Source of the DNA: Rhizobium sp. BK650
GTDB lineage: Bacteria > Pseudomonadota > Alphaproteobacteria > Rhizobiales > Rhizobiaceae
DNA: 64,000 nt
Direction: 5' to 3'
NCBI RefSeq assembly: GCF_014195325.1
Contig: NZ_JACIBK010000002.1
Coordinates: 558,001 to 622,000 of the forward strand
Shown here: one piece after another, positions 17,457-25,749 of the stretch
Layout: the number at the start of each line of letters is the position of its first letter
Numbering within the stretch: position 1 is the stretch's first letter
The notes under the pieces: generated by a model
The model's input: only the letters and a program-made list of their open reading frames with translations
Database searches by the model: none
Told to the model about the DNA's origin: nothing
Made by a program: the position numbers and the translations under genes

Positions 17457-18857
17457 ATGAATACCACCCTGTTGACCGAGGACGCGCTCTCGCCGAAGCT
17501 TACACATCTCGGCGACCTTGCAAAACGCTATGCCTCGCCCGAATTCTCGGTGGCTCACGGCGGTCGCGTGCAGACGATCGCCGCCGGCCACTATACCGTC
17601 CGCGGCCTTTCCCGGCATGTGCGCCTCGGCGAGTTCGTAGCGCATAAATCCGCGACTGGCATCCATCTTGGCGAAGTGGTCAGGGTCGAGCCGGATCTGA
17701 TCTATGTCTGCCCTATCGAACCGGGGGAGCCGATCGGCATCCATGACGTCGTCATCCGCAAGGGTGCTTTCCGCATCTCTCCGTCAGACAGCTGGTGCGG
17801 CCGCACCATCAATTCTCTCTGCGAGCCGATCGATGGTCTTGGCCCGATCAGCGAAGGCCTGGACCGCCGTTCGATCTCGAACACCGCCCCGCCTTCAATG
17901 AGGCGTCGGCGCGTCGAAAACGGCTTCAAGACTGGTGTGCGCGCGATCGATATCTTCTCGCCGCTCTGCCTCGGCCAGCGCCTCGGTATTTTCGCCGGCT
18001 CCGGTGTCGGCAAGTCGACGCTGCTGTCGATGCTCGCCCGCGCCGACGCCTTCGACAAGGTGGTGATCGCTCTGGTCGGCGAGCGTGGTCGCGAAGTTCG
18101 CGAATTCATCGAGGATACGCTCGGCAGCAACATGAAGAAGGCAATCGCAGTCGTTGCCACCAGCGACGAAAGTCCGATGCTGCGCAAGATGGCGCCGCTG
18201 ACCGCCGTGACGATCGCCGAGCATTTCCGCGACAAAGGCGAAAACGTCCTCTTCATCGTCGATAGCGTGACGCGTTTTGCCCACGCCATTCGCGAAGTGG
18301 CGACCGCATCCGGCGAGCCGCCGATCGCTCGCGGCTACCCGGCCTCCGTGTTTACCGAACTGCCGCGTCTTCTGGAACGCGCCGGTCCCGGCCCGGAAGG
18401 CACCGGCACCATCACGGCGATCATCTCCATCCTCGTCGATGGCGACAATCATAACGACCCGATCGCCGACTCCACGCGCGGTATTCTGGATGGCCATATC
18501 GTTCTCCAGCGCAGCCTGGCGGAGGAGGGTCGCTATCCGCCGATCGATCCGCTGGCCTCCATTTCGCGTCTCGCCCGCAAGGCCTGGACTCCTGATCAGG
18601 AGAAGCTGGTTGCCCGCCTCAAGGTACTGATCCACCGCTTTGAGGAAACGCGCGACCTGCGCCTCATCGGCGGCTACCGGCCTGGTGCCGATCCCGATCT
18701 CGACATGGCGGTCAAGCAGGTGCCGATCATCTATGACGTCCTGAAACAGTCTCCCGGAGAGCGCGAATCGCTCGATGCCTTCGCCGATCTTGCCGGTGCT
18801 CTCAAGGCCGCCGCCGGCGTACCCACTCCGAGTGCGCCCATTCAAAGGAGGGCCTGA
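17457..18857 (+). CDS. fliI: Flagellum-specific ATPase FliI
   Basis: A 466-residue F1-beta-like ATPase that energises and unfolds export substrates at the flagellar type III gate. Walker A (FAGSGVGKSTLLSM, about 182-195), Walker B region (VLFIVDSVTRFAHAIREV) and the conserved VGERGREVREF are visible. Normal length. Follows flgF by 16 bp and precedes an orphan membrane protein by 2 bp. Its stator partner FliH is not next to it; see the candidate at 32758. Confidence 0.96.
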   Translation: MNTTLLTEDALSPKLTHLGDLAKRYASPEFSVAHGGRVQTIAAGHYTVRGLSRHVRLGEFVAHKSATGIHLGEVVRVEPDLIYVCPIEPGEPIGIHDVVIRKGAFRISPSDSWCGRTINSLCEPIDGLGPISEGLDRRSISNTAPPSMRRRRVENGFKTGVRAIDIFSPLCLGQRLGIFAGSGVGKSTLLSMLARADAFDKVVIALVGERGREVREFIEDTLGSNMKKAIAVVATSDESPMLRKMAPLTAVTIAEHFRDKGENVLFIVDSVTRFAHAIREVATASGEPPIARGYPASVFTELPRLLERAGPGPEGTGTITAIISILVDGDNHNDPIADSTRGILDGHIVLQRSLAEEGRYPPIDPLASISRLARKAWTPDQEKLVARLKVLIHRFEETRDLRLIGGYRPGADPDLDMAVKQVPIIYDVLKQSPGERESLDAFADLAGALKAAAGVPTPSAPIQRRA

Positions 18858-18859
18858 TC

Positions 18860-19402
18860 ATGGCCGGTTACGACGACGAACAGATCGCGGCGCTGAAAGG
18901 GCGCAACAAGGGGGCGCTGCTCGACCGCATGCTGACCTTTGTCGGTCTGGCGCTTGCGGGCGCTTCCGCCTTCTTCCCCTGGTATGTCTTCTTCAACGAA
19001 GACAAGTTCGGCATCAACGTTGCCGACACAGGGGGCTCACGCACGCTGCCGGATTGGCCGGCGCGCAATGTCTTCAGCGTTTCGCCGCTTGCGATGGTCA
19101 ACAAGAACGAGCCCGACAAGAAGGTTCCGCCTATCGATAACGTCACGACGGCGACTGTTTCGGAGCTTGGCAAGGAGCGTGACGGCGACGCCCCGATGGA
19201 AGATCAGCCTTTCCCCGGTAAGGGCTCTTTCCGTCTGCTGCATGTGGCCAACGGCCGGGCGCTCATCGAGGATCCCTCGGGCATGTATGTTGTGCGCGTC
19301 GGTTCGATCCTGCCTGACGAAAGCCGCCTTGCCACATTGGAACAGCGCGATGGCAAGTGGGTGATCGTCACCTCCAAGGGCGAGGTCTACGGAAACAACT
19401 AG
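18860..19402 (+). CDS. Conserved single-pass membrane protein of the fliI-flgB interval, function unknown
   Basis: A 180-residue protein starting 2 bp after fliI. One membrane segment near residues 26-45 (MLTFVGLALAGASAFFPWYVFF), then a hydrophilic Pro-rich stretch and a compact C-terminal beta-rich domain (SFRLLHVANGRALIEDPSGM, VVRVGSILPDESRL, KWVIVTSKGEVYGN). Topology suggests a small cytoplasmic N-terminus and a periplasmic C-terminal domain. A gene of this type occupies the same place in other rhizobial clusters but I cannot assign a function. The C-terminal domain faintly recalls small beta domains of secretion-system pilotins. Confidence 0.8.
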   Translation: MAGYDDEQIAALKGRNKGALLDRMLTFVGLALAGASAFFPWYVFFNEDKFGINVADTGGSRTLPDWPARNVFSVSPLAMVNKNEPDKKVPPIDNVTTATVSELGKERDGDAPMEDQPFPGKGSFRLLHVANGRALIEDPSGMYVVRVGSILPDESRLATLEQRDGKWVIVTSKGEVYGNN

Positions 19403-19566
19403 TTCAGACCAAAGGACGCTGCGAAGCTCACTCGATTAAGCGGGCGGGCGGCGGTCGTCGAGGTCGGCGAGTAATCCCGAAGATTGGCCTGCAAAGCCTG
19501 CATTTACCGTAAGTCCCACGCAAGATTACCGCCCTAGTTTGAGCGTAGTAAAAACGGAGAGTTCTC

Positions 19567-19959
19567 ATGCAACCGATTCAACTTTTCGACTTGGCTTCAA
19601 AGCAGGCGGAATGGCTGACGATCCGTCAGGAGGTTGTTGCCGGCAACATCGCGAATGCAAACACGCCGAAGTTCCGCGCGAAGGACGTGACGCCTTTTCA
19701 GGCGGTGCTCGACCAGTCCGACGTGACAATGACGCGTACCAACCCGATGCATTTGAGCGGCAACGATTTCAGCACGAGCGGCGACATCGACGTGAAGGAC
19801 GCCGCTCTCGACCAGGAAATCGGTGTCCAGGAATCCGGCAATACCGTCGGTGTCGCCGAAGAGCTCTCGAAGTCGGGCGAGATCAAGCGTCAGTATGACC
19901 TGAATACCTCGCTCGTCAGTTCGTTTCATCGAATGATGTTGATGACGGTAAGGAAGTAG
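19567..19959 (+). CDS. flgB: Flagellar basal-body rod protein FlgB
   Basis: A 130-residue proximal rod protein with the signature [21 protein letters not shown] near the N-terminus and the C-terminal helix ending in [14 protein letters not shown] 164-bp gap upstream, without terminator, suggests a separate promoter for the flgB-flgC-fliE-flgG-flgA-flgI-motE-flgH-fliL-fliP run. flgC begins 4 bp later. Confidence 0.95.
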   Translation: MQPIQLFDLASKQAEWLTIRQEVVAGNIANANTPKFRAKDVTPFQAVLDQSDVTMTRTNPMHLSGNDFSTSGDIDVKDAALDQEIGVQESGNTVGVAEELSKSGEIKRQYDLNTSLVSSFHRMMLMTVRK

Positions 19960-19963
19960 ACGG

Positions 19964-20383
19964 ATGGATCCGCTTTCAGCAGCAATGAAAATCGCAGGCT
20001 CCGGGCTCGAATCGCAGTCGACACGTCTGCGGATCGTCTCGGAAAACATCGCCAACGCCCGTTCGACCGGCGATACGCCCGGTGCCGATCCCTATCGCCG
20101 CAAGACGATCACCTTCGGGCAGCAGCTGGATCGCGCCAGCGGCGTCGAGACTGTCAACGTCAAGAAGATCGGGACCGACGAAGGCGATTTCACCAAGGAA
20201 TACGACCCGAGCAACCCTGCTGCCGACGACAAGGGCATCGTCAAGATGCCAAACGTCAACATCCTGATCGAGATGGCCGACATGCGTGAAGCCAACCGCT
20301 CGTATGACGCCAATCTGCAGACGATCAAGCAGACTCGCGACCTTATCTCCTCGACGATCGATCTCCTGAAGAGCGGACAATAA
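19964..20383 (+). CDS. flgC: Flagellar basal-body rod protein FlgC
   Basis: A 139-residue proximal rod protein. The N-terminal segment [21 protein letters not shown] and C-terminal [19 protein letters not shown] match FlgC. Its stop shares a base with the fliE start (TAATG). Confidence 0.95.
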   Translation: MDPLSAAMKIAGSGLESQSTRLRIVSENIANARSTGDTPGADPYRRKTITFGQQLDRASGVETVNVKKIGTDEGDFTKEYDPSNPAADDKGIVKMPNVNILIEMADMREANRSYDANLQTIKQTRDLISSTIDLLKSGQ

Positions 20384-20724
20384 TGATCAGCAGCGTACAG
20401 AATGTCAGCAATCTTTCGATGACCCGCGCCCTCGGCGCCATCGATACCGAAAATTCCGCCTCTTCTTCGGCCGCGCCCTCATCTGCCGCGGCCGGCATAT
20501 CCAACGGCCTGAGCTTCGCCTCCGTCATGGGCAACATGGCGAGCGAAGCCGTCAGCAGCCTGAAGGGCGCGGAAAACATGTCTTTTGCCGGCATCAAGGG
20601 CACGGCTTCCACGCGCGAAGTCGTCGATTCCATGCTGCAGGCGGAGCAGACGCTCCAGACTGCCATCGCTATTCGCGACAAGGTCGTCTCGGCCTTCCTC
20701 GAAGTCACCAAGATGCAGATGTAA
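20383..20724 (+). CDS. fliE: Flagellar hook-basal body complex protein FliE
   Basis: A 113-residue adaptor between the MS ring and the rod. The C-terminal half is diagnostic (STREVVDSMLQAEQTLQTAI, KVVSAFLEVTKMQM). The N-terminal half is Ser/Ala-rich and variable, as expected. Coupled to flgC by TAATG. Confidence 0.93.
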   Translation: MISSVQNVSNLSMTRALGAIDTENSASSSAAPSSAAAGISNGLSFASVMGNMASEAVSSLKGAENMSFAGIKGTASTREVVDSMLQAEQTLQTAIAIRDKVVSAFLEVTKMQM

Positions 20725-20743
20725 CTGATTTGAGGACGAACAC

Positions 20744-21532
20744 ATGAGAGCGCTCGCCATCGCAGCAACGGGCATGGATGCCCAGCAGACCAATCTGGAA
20801 GTCATCGCGAACAACATCGCGAATATCAATACAACCGGTTTCAAGCGCGCCCGCGCCGAATTCACCGATCTTCTCTACCAGACCGAACGCGCCAAGGGTG
20901 TCGCCAACCGCGCCAATCAGGCTGTCGTTCCCGAAGGCGCCAATATCGGTCTGGGCGTCCAGACGTCGGCCGTGCGCAACCTGCATCTCCAGGGCGAATT
21001 GACCCAGACGGGCAACGACCTCGACGTTGCGATCGTCGGCAAGGGCTTCTTTCAAATCCAGTCGACCGATGGCACGACGCTCTATAGCCGTGCTGGCGCT
21101 CTGAACAAGAACGACCAGGGTCAGCTCGTCACCATCGACGGTTACGAAGTCATTCCGGGCATCACCATTCCGCAGGGCTCTACCGAACTGACGATCAGTC
21201 GCTCCGGCGAAGTCACCGCCAAGCTGCCCGGCCAGACCACACCGACCACTCTCGGCCAGATCACGCTCGCCGATTTCGTCAACGAGGCAGGCCTGCAGCC
21301 AATCGGCGACAACCTCTTTCAGGAAACACCGGCATCCGGTCAAGCCGTCGTCAGCAATCCTGACCAAGACAATATGGGCTACCTCAAGCAGGGCTACCTG
21401 GAATCCTCGAACGTCGATCCGGTCAAGGAAATCACCGAGCTGATATCGGCCCAGCGCGCTTACGAAATGAATTCCAAGGTAATCACGACAGCTGATGAAA
21501 TGGCATCCATCGTCAGCAAGAACCTGAAGTAA
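20744..21532 (+). CDS. flgG: Flagellar distal rod protein FlgG
   Basis: A 262-residue distal rod protein; length exactly as in most species. N-terminal motif [18 protein letters not shown] and C-terminal [23 protein letters not shown] are intact. Follows fliE by 19 bp with an upstream TGAGGA Shine-Dalgarno. Confidence 0.97.
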   Translation: MRALAIAATGMDAQQTNLEVIANNIANINTTGFKRARAEFTDLLYQTERAKGVANRANQAVVPEGANIGLGVQTSAVRNLHLQGELTQTGNDLDVAIVGKGFFQIQSTDGTTLYSRAGALNKNDQGQLVTIDGYEVIPGITIPQGSTELTISRSGEVTAKLPGQTTPTTLGQITLADFVNEAGLQPIGDNLFQETPASGQAVVSNPDQDNMGYLKQGYLESSNVDPVKEITELISAQRAYEMNSKVITTADEMASIVSKNLK

Positions 21533-21548
21533 GAGGAAAGGGCCGAAC

Positions 21549-22031
21549 ATGATGTTTCGCCGGGCAGGACACATCCAAGGATGGGTGGCTGCGGCCACGA
21601 TCGCAATCGCCGGCATGGTCATGCCGGCAGCAGCGGATGCCGGCATGGGTTATGCCGTCGTTCCGACGACGATCATCTACCCCGGCGACACGATTTCGAG
21701 CAGCCAGCTTCAGGAAGTCGAGGTCACCAATCCCAACCTCGCCGGAGACTATGCAAAGTCGGTCTCTCAGGTAGAGGGCCTGGTTTCCAAGCGCACGCTC
21801 CTGCCGGGGCGGACGATTTCGATCTCTGCCCTGCGCGAGCCCTACACGGTCACGCGCGGTTCCAGTATCCGACTGGTCTTCCAGCTCGGCCAGATGACCA
21901 TTTCCGCTGCCGGATCGCCTCTTGAAGACGGTGCGACCGGCCAGATGATCCGTGCACGCAATATGGATTCCGGCGTCATCGTCAGCGGCACCGTGCTCGC
22001 CGACGGCACGGTCCATGTGAGGGCAAAATGA
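21549..22031 (+). CDS. flgA: Flagellar P-ring assembly chaperone FlgA
   Basis: A 160-residue periplasmic protein needed for polymerising FlgI into the P ring. Signal peptide at 1-31 (hydrophobic WVAAATIAIAGMVMPAAADA), then an SAF-type domain (VVPTTIIYPGDTISSSQLQE; LLPGRTISISALREP). Overlaps flgI by 4 bp. Confidence 0.92.
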   Translation: MMFRRAGHIQGWVAAATIAIAGMVMPAAADAGMGYAVVPTTIIYPGDTISSSQLQEVEVTNPNLAGDYAKSVSQVEGLVSKRTLLPGRTISISALREPYTVTRGSSIRLVFQLGQMTISAAGSPLEDGATGQMIRARNMDSGVIVSGTVLADGTVHVRAK

Positions 22032-23149
22032 AGTTCTTCTTTCGGATTCTGAGCTTTATTGCGGTTCTGGCGATGAGCCTGACCGATGTCGCGCCCGCGT
22101 GGGCGCTGACATCTCGCATCAAGGACATTGCCTCGCTTCAGGCCGGTCGTGACAACCAGCTCATCGGCTATGGCCTCATCGTCGGCCTGCAAGGCACCGG
22201 CGACGGTTTCCGTGCTTCGCCTTTCACCGAGCAGTCCATGCGCGCTATGCTGCAGAACCTCGGCATCTCCACGCAAGGCGGTCAGTCGAATGCGAAAAAT
22301 ACCGCTGCCGTCATGGTCACTGCCAACCTGCCGCCCTTCGCAAGTCCCGGCAGTCGTATCGACGTGACGGTCAGTTCGCTTGGCGATGCGACGTCGCTGC
22401 GCGGCGGCACACTCGTTATGACCTCGCTGTCAGGCGCCGACGGTCAGATCTATGCTGTCGCGCAAGGCGCAGTCATCGTCTCCGGCTTCCAGGCGCAGGG
22501 TGTGGCCGCAACTGTGACCGAAGGTGTCACGACCGCTGGTCGCGTCCCTGGCGGTGCCATCATCGAGCGCGAGCTGCCGTCCCGCTTCAAGGATTCGATC
22601 AACCTCGTCCTGCAGCTGCGCAATCCCGATTTCTCCACGGCGATCCGTATTGCCGATATCGTCAACGGTTATGCCAAAGCCCGTTTCGGCGGCCCGGTCG
22701 CCGAAGCCAAGGATTCGCAGGAAGTCGTCATCGCGAAGCCGCGCGAAGCCGATCTGACCCGCCTGATGGCCGATATCGAAAATCTCGTGGTCGAAACCGA
22801 CACGCCGGCCAAGGTCGTCATCAACGAACGCACGGGAACGATCGTCATCGGCTCGGATGTCCGCGTCTCACCGGTCGCCGTCAGCTACGGCACATTGACG
22901 GTGCAGGTGACGGAAACGCCGCAGATCATCCAGCCGGAGCCCTTCTCGCGTGGTGAGACCGCAGTCCAGCCGCAGACGGATATCCAAGCGCAGAAGACCG
23001 GCGGACGGGTCGCCATCATCGACGGTCCCGATCTCCGCACCCTCGTCGCCGGTCTCAACAATATCGGCGTCAAACCGGATGGCATCATCGCCATTCTCCA
23101 GGGCATCAAATCTGCTGGCGCCCTGCAGGCGGAGCTTGTGCTGCAATGA
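22028..23149 (+). CDS. flgI: Flagellar P-ring protein FlgI
   Basis: A 373-residue periplasmic ring protein. Cleavable signal peptide at about 1-26 ending in APAWA, followed by SRIKDIASLQAGRDNQLIGY typical of mature FlgI. Contains GTGDGFR and the C-terminal LNNIGVKPDGIIAILQGIK. Overlaps flgA upstream and motE downstream by 4 bp. Confidence 0.97.
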   Translation: MKFFFRILSFIAVLAMSLTDVAPAWALTSRIKDIASLQAGRDNQLIGYGLIVGLQGTGDGFRASPFTEQSMRAMLQNLGISTQGGQSNAKNTAAVMVTANLPPFASPGSRIDVTVSSLGDATSLRGGTLVMTSLSGADGQIYAVAQGAVIVSGFQAQGVAATVTEGVTTAGRVPGGAIIERELPSRFKDSINLVLQLRNPDFSTAIRIADIVNGYAKARFGGPVAEAKDSQEVVIAKPREADLTRLMADIENLVVETDTPAKVVINERTGTIVIGSDVRVSPVAVSYGTLTVQVTETPQIIQPEPFSRGETAVQPQTDIQAQKTGGRVAIIDGPDLRTLVAGLNNIGVKPDGIIAILQGIKSAGALQAELVLQ

Positions 23150-23685
23150 TGGATATCACGAACCGGAGCCCAATCATCGACCTTCTGCGCCGGCTGACCC
23201 TGCCGGCGGCAGGCTTGGTGCTGCTTTCCATTCCCGGTGCCTTCGCTCAGGACGTGGCTCCGGCAGGCGACATCACCTCGACGGACGAGGTCAAGCAGTT
23301 CTGCACGAATATCGCCGATCCGGCTCGGGACCAGCGCTACCTTCTGCAGAAGCAGGAACTTGAGAAGCTGCGCGCTGATATCGACAGTCGCATTGCCGAA
23401 ATGGACAGGCGCAAGGCAGAATACCAGGACTGGCTGAAGCGGCGCGATGATTTCCTCAAGCAGGCTGAAGCCGGCCTGACGGATATCTACAAGAAGATGA
23501 AACCGGATGCGGCAGCCCTGCAGCTGCAGGACGTCAGGCCAGAACTGGCCGCCGCCGTCATCATGCGGCTTGGGCCGCGCCAGTCGAGCCAGATCCTGAA
23601 CGAGATGGATTCCACCAAGGCCGCAAAAATCGCCGGCATCATCGCAAGTGCATCTGATCCCAATACCTCGAAGGATCCTTCATGA
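23146..23685 (+). CDS. motE: Periplasmic motility chaperone MotE
   Basis: A 179-residue protein with an N-terminal signal peptide (hydrophobic LTLPAAGLVLLSIPGAFAQ), a coiled-coil centre (QELEKLRADIDSRIAEMDRRKAEYQDWLKRR) and a helical C-terminal part (KPDAAALQLQDVRPELAAAV). In S. meliloti MotE is a disulfide-linked periplasmic chaperone that folds and stabilises MotC. One cysteine, in FCTNIADP, remains in the mature part, as needed for a disulfide-linked dimer. Overlaps flgI and flgH by 4 bp each. Confidence 0.9.
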   Translation: MMDITNRSPIIDLLRRLTLPAAGLVLLSIPGAFAQDVAPAGDITSTDEVKQFCTNIADPARDQRYLLQKQELEKLRADIDSRIAEMDRRKAEYQDWLKRRDDFLKQAEAGLTDIYKKMKPDAAALQLQDVRPELAAAVIMRLGPRQSSQILNEMDSTKAAKIAGIIASASDPNTSKDPS

Positions 23686-24395
23686 ATAAGCGTTTACCGG
23701 CTGTGATCGCCGCCGTCGCCCTCCTTGCAGGCTGTCAGTCCACGGCAGTTAGGGAGATCGGCCGCGCGCCCGCCATGAGCCCGATCGGCAGCGGTCTCGC
23801 CTATGGCCAGACGCCGCAGATGGCGCTCTATCCGAAGCAGCCGCGTGCCGTGGCGCAGGGTTATTCGTTGTGGAGCGATTCGCAGGCTGCCCTCTTCAAG
23901 GATGCGCGTGCGCTCAATGTCGGCGACATCCTGACGGTCGTTATCCAGATCAACGACAAGGGATCCTTCGACAACGAAACCAACCGCAGCCGCAAAAATT
24001 CGAGCGGGATGAACTGGGATGTTGATGCGCAGATCTTCGGCTGGACGCCTCAATCCAAGACGGATCTGACCTATGGCTCCGATACGAGTACGGACGGTAA
24101 GGGCAAGATAGAGCGCACCGACAAGCTCAACCTTCTCGTGGCCGCAGTCGTGACAGGCATTCTCGAAAACGGCAACCTCGTCATCAGCGGCTCGCAGGAA
24201 GTCCGCTTGAACCAGGAACTGCGCATCCTCAACGTTGCCGGTATCGTGCGTCCGCAGGACGTCAATTCGGATAACCAGATCTCCTACGACAAGATCGCCG
24301 AAGCCCGCATATCCTACGGTGGCCGCGGCCGCCTGATGGAAGTGCAGCAGCCGCCGCGCGGCCAGCAGGCTATCGATCTCTTCTCGCCGCTCTGA
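23682..24395 (+). CDS. flgH: Flagellar L-ring lipoprotein FlgH
   Basis: A 237-residue outer-membrane ring lipoprotein. Lipobox LLAGC with lipidated C18, then the conserved LWSDSQAALFKDARALNVGDILTV and the C-terminal beta region (ISYGGRGRLMEVQQPPRGQQ). Overlaps the motE stop by 4 bp. Confidence 0.96.
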   Translation: MNKRLPAVIAAVALLAGCQSTAVREIGRAPAMSPIGSGLAYGQTPQMALYPKQPRAVAQGYSLWSDSQAALFKDARALNVGDILTVVIQINDKGSFDNETNRSRKNSSGMNWDVDAQIFGWTPQSKTDLTYGSDTSTDGKGKIERTDKLNLLVAAVVTGILENGNLVISGSQEVRLNQELRILNVAGIVRPQDVNSDNQISYDKIAEARISYGGRGRLMEVQQPPRGQQAIDLFSPL

Positions 24396-24406
24396 GGCTG
24401 AACAAG

Positions 24407-24913
24407 ATGGCAGACAACGAAACAGGCGAAGGCGGGAAAAAGAAGTCGGGCGGCATGATGATGACGATCATCGGCCTTGCCGTTCTGACGCTCGTGGGAG
24501 CTGGCGGTGGTTGGGCGGTGGGCAACATGGTGGCCCCGAACATCCGCAGCGCCGCGGAGGCAGAACAGGCAAAGGAGGCGGAGGCCAAGAAGAAGGCCGA
24601 GGGCGGTCTTCCGAAAATTGCCACCGAAGCCAACAACATCGTACTGCTCGACCCTGTCACATCGAACCTGGCCTATCCCTCGGAAAACTGGATTCGACTC
24701 GAGGTGGCGCTGATGTTCAACGGGCAGCCGGATGTCAAGGTCGCCGAGGATATTCACCAGGATATCCTCGCTTATATCAGAACTGTTTCCCTTCAGCAGA
24801 TCGAAGGGCCGCGCGGCTTTCAATATCTCAAGGATGACATCCAGGAACGTGTTGACCTTCGCTCTCAAGGGCGCGTATCGAAGGTCATCTTCAGGACCTT
24901 TGTCATCGAATGA
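24407..24913 (+). CDS. fliL: Flagellar basal-body-associated protein FliL
   Basis: A 168-residue single-pass membrane protein that surrounds the stator. Charged N-terminus with KKKSGG, membrane segment at about 22-42 (MMMTIIGLAVLTLVGAGGGW), then a periplasmic stomatin-like domain (WIRLEVALMFNGQPDVKVAEDI). Overlaps fliP by 4 bp. Confidence 0.92.
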   Translation: MADNETGEGGKKKSGGMMMTIIGLAVLTLVGAGGGWAVGNMVAPNIRSAAEAEQAKEAEAKKKAEGGLPKIATEANNIVLLDPVTSNLAYPSENWIRLEVALMFNGQPDVKVAEDIHQDILAYIRTVSLQQIEGPRGFQYLKDDIQERVDLRSQGRVSKVIFRTFVIE

Positions 24914-25647
24914 TTCGACTCATAGCTTTCCTTGCCGCCATGATGGCGGTGCCGGAACTGGCGGTAGCCCAGCAGCTGCCGACTGATCTATTGAACATCC
25001 CGGTCGACGGCTCCGTCGCCGCCTGGATCATCAGGACGTTCGGCCTTCTGACCGTGCTTTCGGTCGCGCCGGGCATCCTCATCATGGTGACGAGCTTCCC
25101 GCGCTTCGTCATTGCCTTTTCGATCCTCCGTTCGGGCATGGGTCTGTCTTCGACCCCCTCGAACATGATCCTTCTGTCGCTCTCGCTGTTCATGACCTTC
25201 TATGTCATGTCGCCGACCTTCGACCGGGCCTGGCAGGACGGTGTTCAGCCGTTGCTGGCCAACCAGATCGACGAGGCGACGGCGGTCCAGCGCATTGCCG
25301 AGCCGTTCCGCACGTTCATGTCGGCCAATACACGCGACAAGGACCTGGCTCTCTTTGCAGACCTTGCCCGAGAGCGCGGCCAGAACATTCAGACCACCGA
25401 GCCCATCGACTACCGGATCCTTCTTCCTGCCTTCATGATCTCTGAGATTAGGCGCGGTTTCGAAATCGGCTTCCTCATCGTCTTGCCATTCCTCGTCATC
25501 GATCTGATCGTTGCCACGATCACCATGGCGATGGGTATGATGATGCTGCCGCCGACCTCGATCTCGCTGCCCTTCAAAATTCTGTTCTTCGTGCTGATCG
25601 ACGGTTGGAACCTTCTGGTCGGAAGTCTCGTGCGCTCTTTCAGCTGA
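24910..25647 (+). CDS. fliP: Flagellar type III export gate protein FliP
   Basis: A 245-residue export-gate membrane protein. N-terminal signal-like hydrophobic segment (IAFLAAMMAVPELAVAQ), conserved TSFPRFVIAFSILRSGMG, and the C-terminal PFLVIDLIVATITMAMGMMMLPP. Last gene of the flgB run; its partners FliQ and FliR lie 19-22 kb downstream in this window. Confidence 0.97.
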   Translation: MIRLIAFLAAMMAVPELAVAQQLPTDLLNIPVDGSVAAWIIRTFGLLTVLSVAPGILIMVTSFPRFVIAFSILRSGMGLSSTPSNMILLSLSLFMTFYVMSPTFDRAWQDGVQPLLANQIDEATAVQRIAEPFRTFMSANTRDKDLALFADLARERGQNIQTTEPIDYRILLPAFMISEIRRGFEIGFLIVLPFLVIDLIVATITMAMGMMMLPPTSISLPFKILFFVLIDGWNLLVGSLVRSFS

Positions 25648-25676
25648 CGGCAGGCCGACAGCTAATTCGCGCCATT

Positions 25677-25736
25677 CCCATTCACAAACACAAAACCCGC
25701 CGGAGCGATCCGGCGGGTTTTGTGTTTGTGAATGGG
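25677..25736. terminator. Perfect 27-bp inverted repeat, bidirectional terminator
   Basis: The arms 25677-25703 and 25710-25736 are exact reverse complements (27 bp) around a 6-base loop AGCGAT. The inner stem is CCCGCCGG and the outer arms carry A/T-rich runs, so each strand reads GC stem then T-rich tail. It sits between convergent fliP and the glycosyltransferase gene and ends 14 bp before the latter's stop codon. Confidence 0.9.
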
Positions 25737-25749
25737 CCTGCTGCGTGGC

